NCBI RefSeq assembly: GCF_024347415.1
Contig: NZ_AP025477.1
Location: forward strand, 1,798,001-1,862,000
Direction of reading: 5' to 3'
DNA: 64,000 nt
Source of the DNA: Vibrio crassostreae
Lineage (GTDB): Bacteria; Pseudomonadota; Gammaproteobacteria; Enterobacterales; Vibrionaceae
Shown: piece after piece, positions 62,096 through 64,000 of the stretch
Layout: each line of letters begins with the position of its first letter
Numbering within the stretch: the stretch's first letter is position 1
Translations under genes and position numbers: made by a program
The notes under the pieces: generated by a model
Databases searched by the model: none
What the model was told of the DNA's origin: nothing
What the model saw: only the letters and a program-made list of their open reading frames with translations

Positions 62096-63535
62096 ATGAA
62101 TTATCCAAAAATAGCAAAAGAGCTGCTTTCTCTATTAGGTGGTAAAAGTAATATCACCGCACTTGCACACTGTGCGACTCGTCTGCGTCTTGCGGTTGCA
62201 GACCAAGATAAAATTGATGAACAGGCGATTGATAACCTAGAAGGGGTTAAGGGCCAGTTTAAAGTGGCAGGTCAATATCAGATCATCTTTGGCTCAGGTA
62301 TCGTAAACCAAGTTTATTCTGAGTTGGCTAAGTTGACTGAAATGACGGAAATGTCGACCAACGATGTGGCGTCTGCAGGTGCTGACAACCAAAATATCCT
62401 GCAACGCGCGGTGAAAGGTCTGTCTGATATTTTTGTACCAATCATTCCGGCAATTGTTGCTGGTGGTCTGTTGATGGGTATCTACAACCTATTGACGGCT
62501 CAAGGCTTGTTCATTGATGGCAAATCTTTAATTGACGCTAATCCGGGTTTGACCGACTTAGCAAACATGATCAATACATTTGCTAATGCTCCTTTTGTGT
62601 ACTTACCTATTTTATTAGCATTTTCAGCGAGTAAGAAGTTTGGTGGTAACCCATATCTTGGCGCGGCTTTAGGCATGTTGATGGTTCACCCAGACTTGCT
62701 AAACGGCTGGGGTTTCGGTGGCGCATCAGTGTCGGGCAGCATTCCAGTTTGGAACATTCTAGGTTTCGAAATCGAGAAAGTGGGTTATCAAGGTTCAGTA
62801 CTGCCCGTTCTTGTTTCTGCGTTTATTCTAGCGAAAGTTGAGCTTGGCCTACGTAAAGTTATTCCTTCGGTTCTTGATAACTTGCTAACGCCGCTACTGG
62901 CTATTTTCGTGACTGGCCTACTGACATTCACGGTTGTGGGTCCATTTACACGTGATATCGGTTTCCTACTGGGTGACGGTCTCAACTGGCTATACAACAG
63001 TGCTGGCTTCATCGGTGGTGCGGTGTTTGGTTTGATTTATGCACCATTCGTTATTACTGGTATGCACCATAGTTTTATTGCTATTGAAACTCAGCTGCTT
63101 GCGGATATCGCAACGACTGGCGGTACGTTCATCTTCCCTATCGCGGCGATGTCTAACGTGTCTCAAGGTGCAGCGGCACTGGCGGTTGGTTTCATGAGTA
63201 AAGATAAGAAAATGAAAGGTATCGCGATTCCTTCTGGTGTGACCGGTTTGCTTGGTATTACTGAACCTGCAATGTTCGGTGTGAACTTGAAGCTTCGCTA
63301 CCCATTCATTGCTGCGGTTTGTGCTGCTGCGGTTTCAAGCGCATTTATCACCATGTTCAATGTGAAAGCACAAGCACTGGGTGCCGCGGGTATTCCTGGC
63401 ATCATCTCAATATCGCCAGAAAAAATTGGCTACTACGTGGTAGGTATGATTATCGCGTTCGTAACTGCATTTGCGCTGACCGTTGTTTTAGGTTTGCGTG
63501 AGAGCAGCAAGCAAAACATTAAAGCAACAGCTTAA
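62096..63535 (+). CDS. scrA: Sucrose PTS EIIBC component
   Basis: 479 residues, glucose-type/sucrose-type EIIBC. EIIB domain (about 1-90) with phosphorylated Cys in ALAHCATRLRLAV, followed by an EIIC membrane domain with GLSDIFVPIIPAIVAGGLL, the GMHHSFIAIETQL loop and LGITEPAMFGVNLK, characteristic of the sucrose/trehalose group. ATG 62096 (GGGG 7 nt upstream) is chosen; the frame upstream to 62015 has no ribosome site. Imports sucrose as sucrose-6-phosphate; EIIA is supplied by Crr. scrK follows, and scrB is expected after the window. Confidence 0.93.
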   Translation: MNYPKIAKELLSLLGGKSNITALAHCATRLRLAVADQDKIDEQAIDNLEGVKGQFKVAGQYQIIFGSGIVNQVYSELAKLTEMTEMSTNDVASAGADNQNILQRAVKGLSDIFVPIIPAIVAGGLLMGIYNLLTAQGLFIDGKSLIDANPGLTDLANMINTFANAPFVYLPILLAFSASKKFGGNPYLGAALGMLMVHPDLLNGWGFGGASVSGSIPVWNILGFEIEKVGYQGSVLPVLVSAFILAKVELGLRKVIPSVLDNLLTPLLAIFVTGLLTFTVVGPFTRDIGFLLGDGLNWLYNSAGFIGGAVFGLIYAPFVITGMHHSFIAIETQLLADIATTGGTFIFPIAAMSNVSQGAAALAVGFMSKDKKMKGIAIPSGVTGLLGITEPAMFGVNLKLRYPFIAAVCAAAVSSAFITMFNVKAQALGAAGIPGIISISPEKIGYYVVGMIIAFVTAFALTVVLGLRESSKQNIKATA

Positions 63536-63547
63536 CTTTTCTCCCTA

Positions 63548-63626
63548 GAAGTGAAGCCCCCCCTTTTCACTTCATTTCCTAAGCTTTGGGGGGCTAGCTA
63601 GGTGATTTGGCTTAGCTAGCCTTTTT
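63548..63626 (+). terminator. Overlapping hairpins and terminator between scrA and scrK
   Basis: Three stems: GAAGTGAA/TTCACTTC (63548-63573), AGCCCCCC/GGGGGGCT (63555-63562 with 63588-63595), and GGCTAGCTA/TAGCTAGCC (63592-63621) with a T-run. The second stem's left arm is inside the first loop and its right arm overlaps the third, so not all can form together. The third with its T-run is a good intrinsic terminator. Confidence 0.7.
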
Positions 63627-63699
63627 ATATTTTTACATGACAGCGTGAAGTGTCACCTTGCTTTCGGTTGTTATGATTTTCAGTTTTAAGGTAAGAAAG

Positions 63700-64000
63700 A
63701 TGAATCAAGTTTGGGTAACTGGAGACGCCGTCGTCGACCTCATTCCGGAGACTGACGCGACATTATTGAAATGTCCGGGCGGTGCGCCTGCCAATGTCGC
63801 GGTAGCGATTTCTCGCCTTTTAGGCAAAAGCGCATTTTTCGGCCGAGTGGGTAACGATCCGTTTGGCACTTTTATGGAAGTGACTCTGCAAAAGGAAGGT
63901 GTGAATACCGAGCGTTTGGTGAAGGACCCTGAACAACGCACATCAACCGTGGTGGTTGATCTTGATGACCAAGGCGAGCGCAGCTTTACGTTTATGGTTA
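63700..64000 (+). CDS. scrK: Fructokinase, 3' end outside window
   Basis: First 100 codons of a PfkB-family sugar kinase. Start MNQVWVTGDAVVDLIPE is the fructokinase pattern; GGAPANVAVAISRLLG (substrate-binding GG) and GRVGNDPFGTFM follow. Phosphorylates the fructose released by sucrose-6-phosphate hydrolase. TAAGG lies 8 nt before ATG 63700. Separated from scrA by the hairpin cluster at 63548-63626. Confidence 0.92.
   Translation, partial: MNQVWVTGDAVVDLIPETDATLLKCPGGAPANVAVAISRLLGKSAFFGRVGNDPFGTFMEVTLQKEGVNTERLVKDPEQRTSTVVVDLDDQGERSFTFMV

Overview
The window looks like a stretch of a Vibrio chromosome, probably close to the Splendidus clade. This rests on gene content (PuuD-type purine catabolism, KdgM and ScrY-like porins, sucrose PTS, MipA/OmpV, CLCA_X protein) and moderate-to-low GC; it is inference, with no database search behind it. 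No rRNA, tRNA, CRISPR array, transposase or integrase was seen. The window opens inside an RND efflux pump gene and closes inside a fructokinase gene.

Layout. 1-4.4 kb: 3' part of an RND pump, then a lipobox-bearing MtaD-like amidohydrolase. 4.5-15.3 kb: a KdgM porin, an RpiR-type regulator and a seven-gene operon (fructose-type EIIBC, GH38 alpha-mannosidase, GH13_18 phosphorylase, membrane-tailed EIIA, glycerate kinase, mannose-6-phosphate isomerase). It reads as a pathway for alpha-mannosyl-/glucosyl-glycerate compatible solutes. The porin and the PTS operon share a 21-bp palindrome at the same distance from the -10 box. 15.3-19.9 kb: two secreted proteins of unknown function with long helices around hydrophobic hairpins, which resembles a two-component alpha-pore-forming toxin, preceded by a very AT-rich 767-bp gap.

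19.9-44.1 kb: a complete oxidative purine pathway. It holds 8-oxoguanine deaminase, two NCS2 permeases, UraH, PuuE, UraD, allantoicase, AllA, the cytochrome-linked urate oxidase PuuD, guanine deaminase, XdhC/XdhB/XdhA and a GntR regulator. Together these carry guanine through xanthine, urate, 5-hydroxyisourate, OHCU, allantoin and allantoate to glyoxylate plus urea. Perfect ATTGTATACAAT palindromes precede puuE and xdhA. The locus is split at 30.2-36.7 kb by unrelated material: a TetR regulator, MipA/OmpV, tiny ORFs, a VanX-type dipeptidase, a truncated GrpB-like gene, small membrane proteins and an AEC carrier. In that insert lie two homologous structured RNA-like elements, each ending in an intrinsic terminator, and two copies of a 17-bp palindrome, each ahead of a tiny ORF. 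A 266-bp element with terminal inverted repeats lies between a purine permease and uraH.

44.3-49 kb: housekeeping-type genes (Tag-like glycosylase, GNAT, HD phosphohydrolase, HAD phosphatase) and a Dcu C4-dicarboxylate carrier. 49-54 kb: a sugar locus (aldose epimerase, LacI regulator, clan GH-A hydrolase, GPH symporter) tied together by CTAA-N5-TTAG operators. 54-58.9 kb: DUF4144 protein, YefM-YoeB toxin-antitoxin, CLCA_X zincin-like protein, flavin reductase, ferric-reductase-like oxidoreductase and a small unknown protein. 59-64 kb: a sucrose locus (ScrY-like porin, ScrR, ScrA, ScrK) with LacI-type operators centred on AACGTT or TTGCAA. Functions are read from motifs and gene context only.
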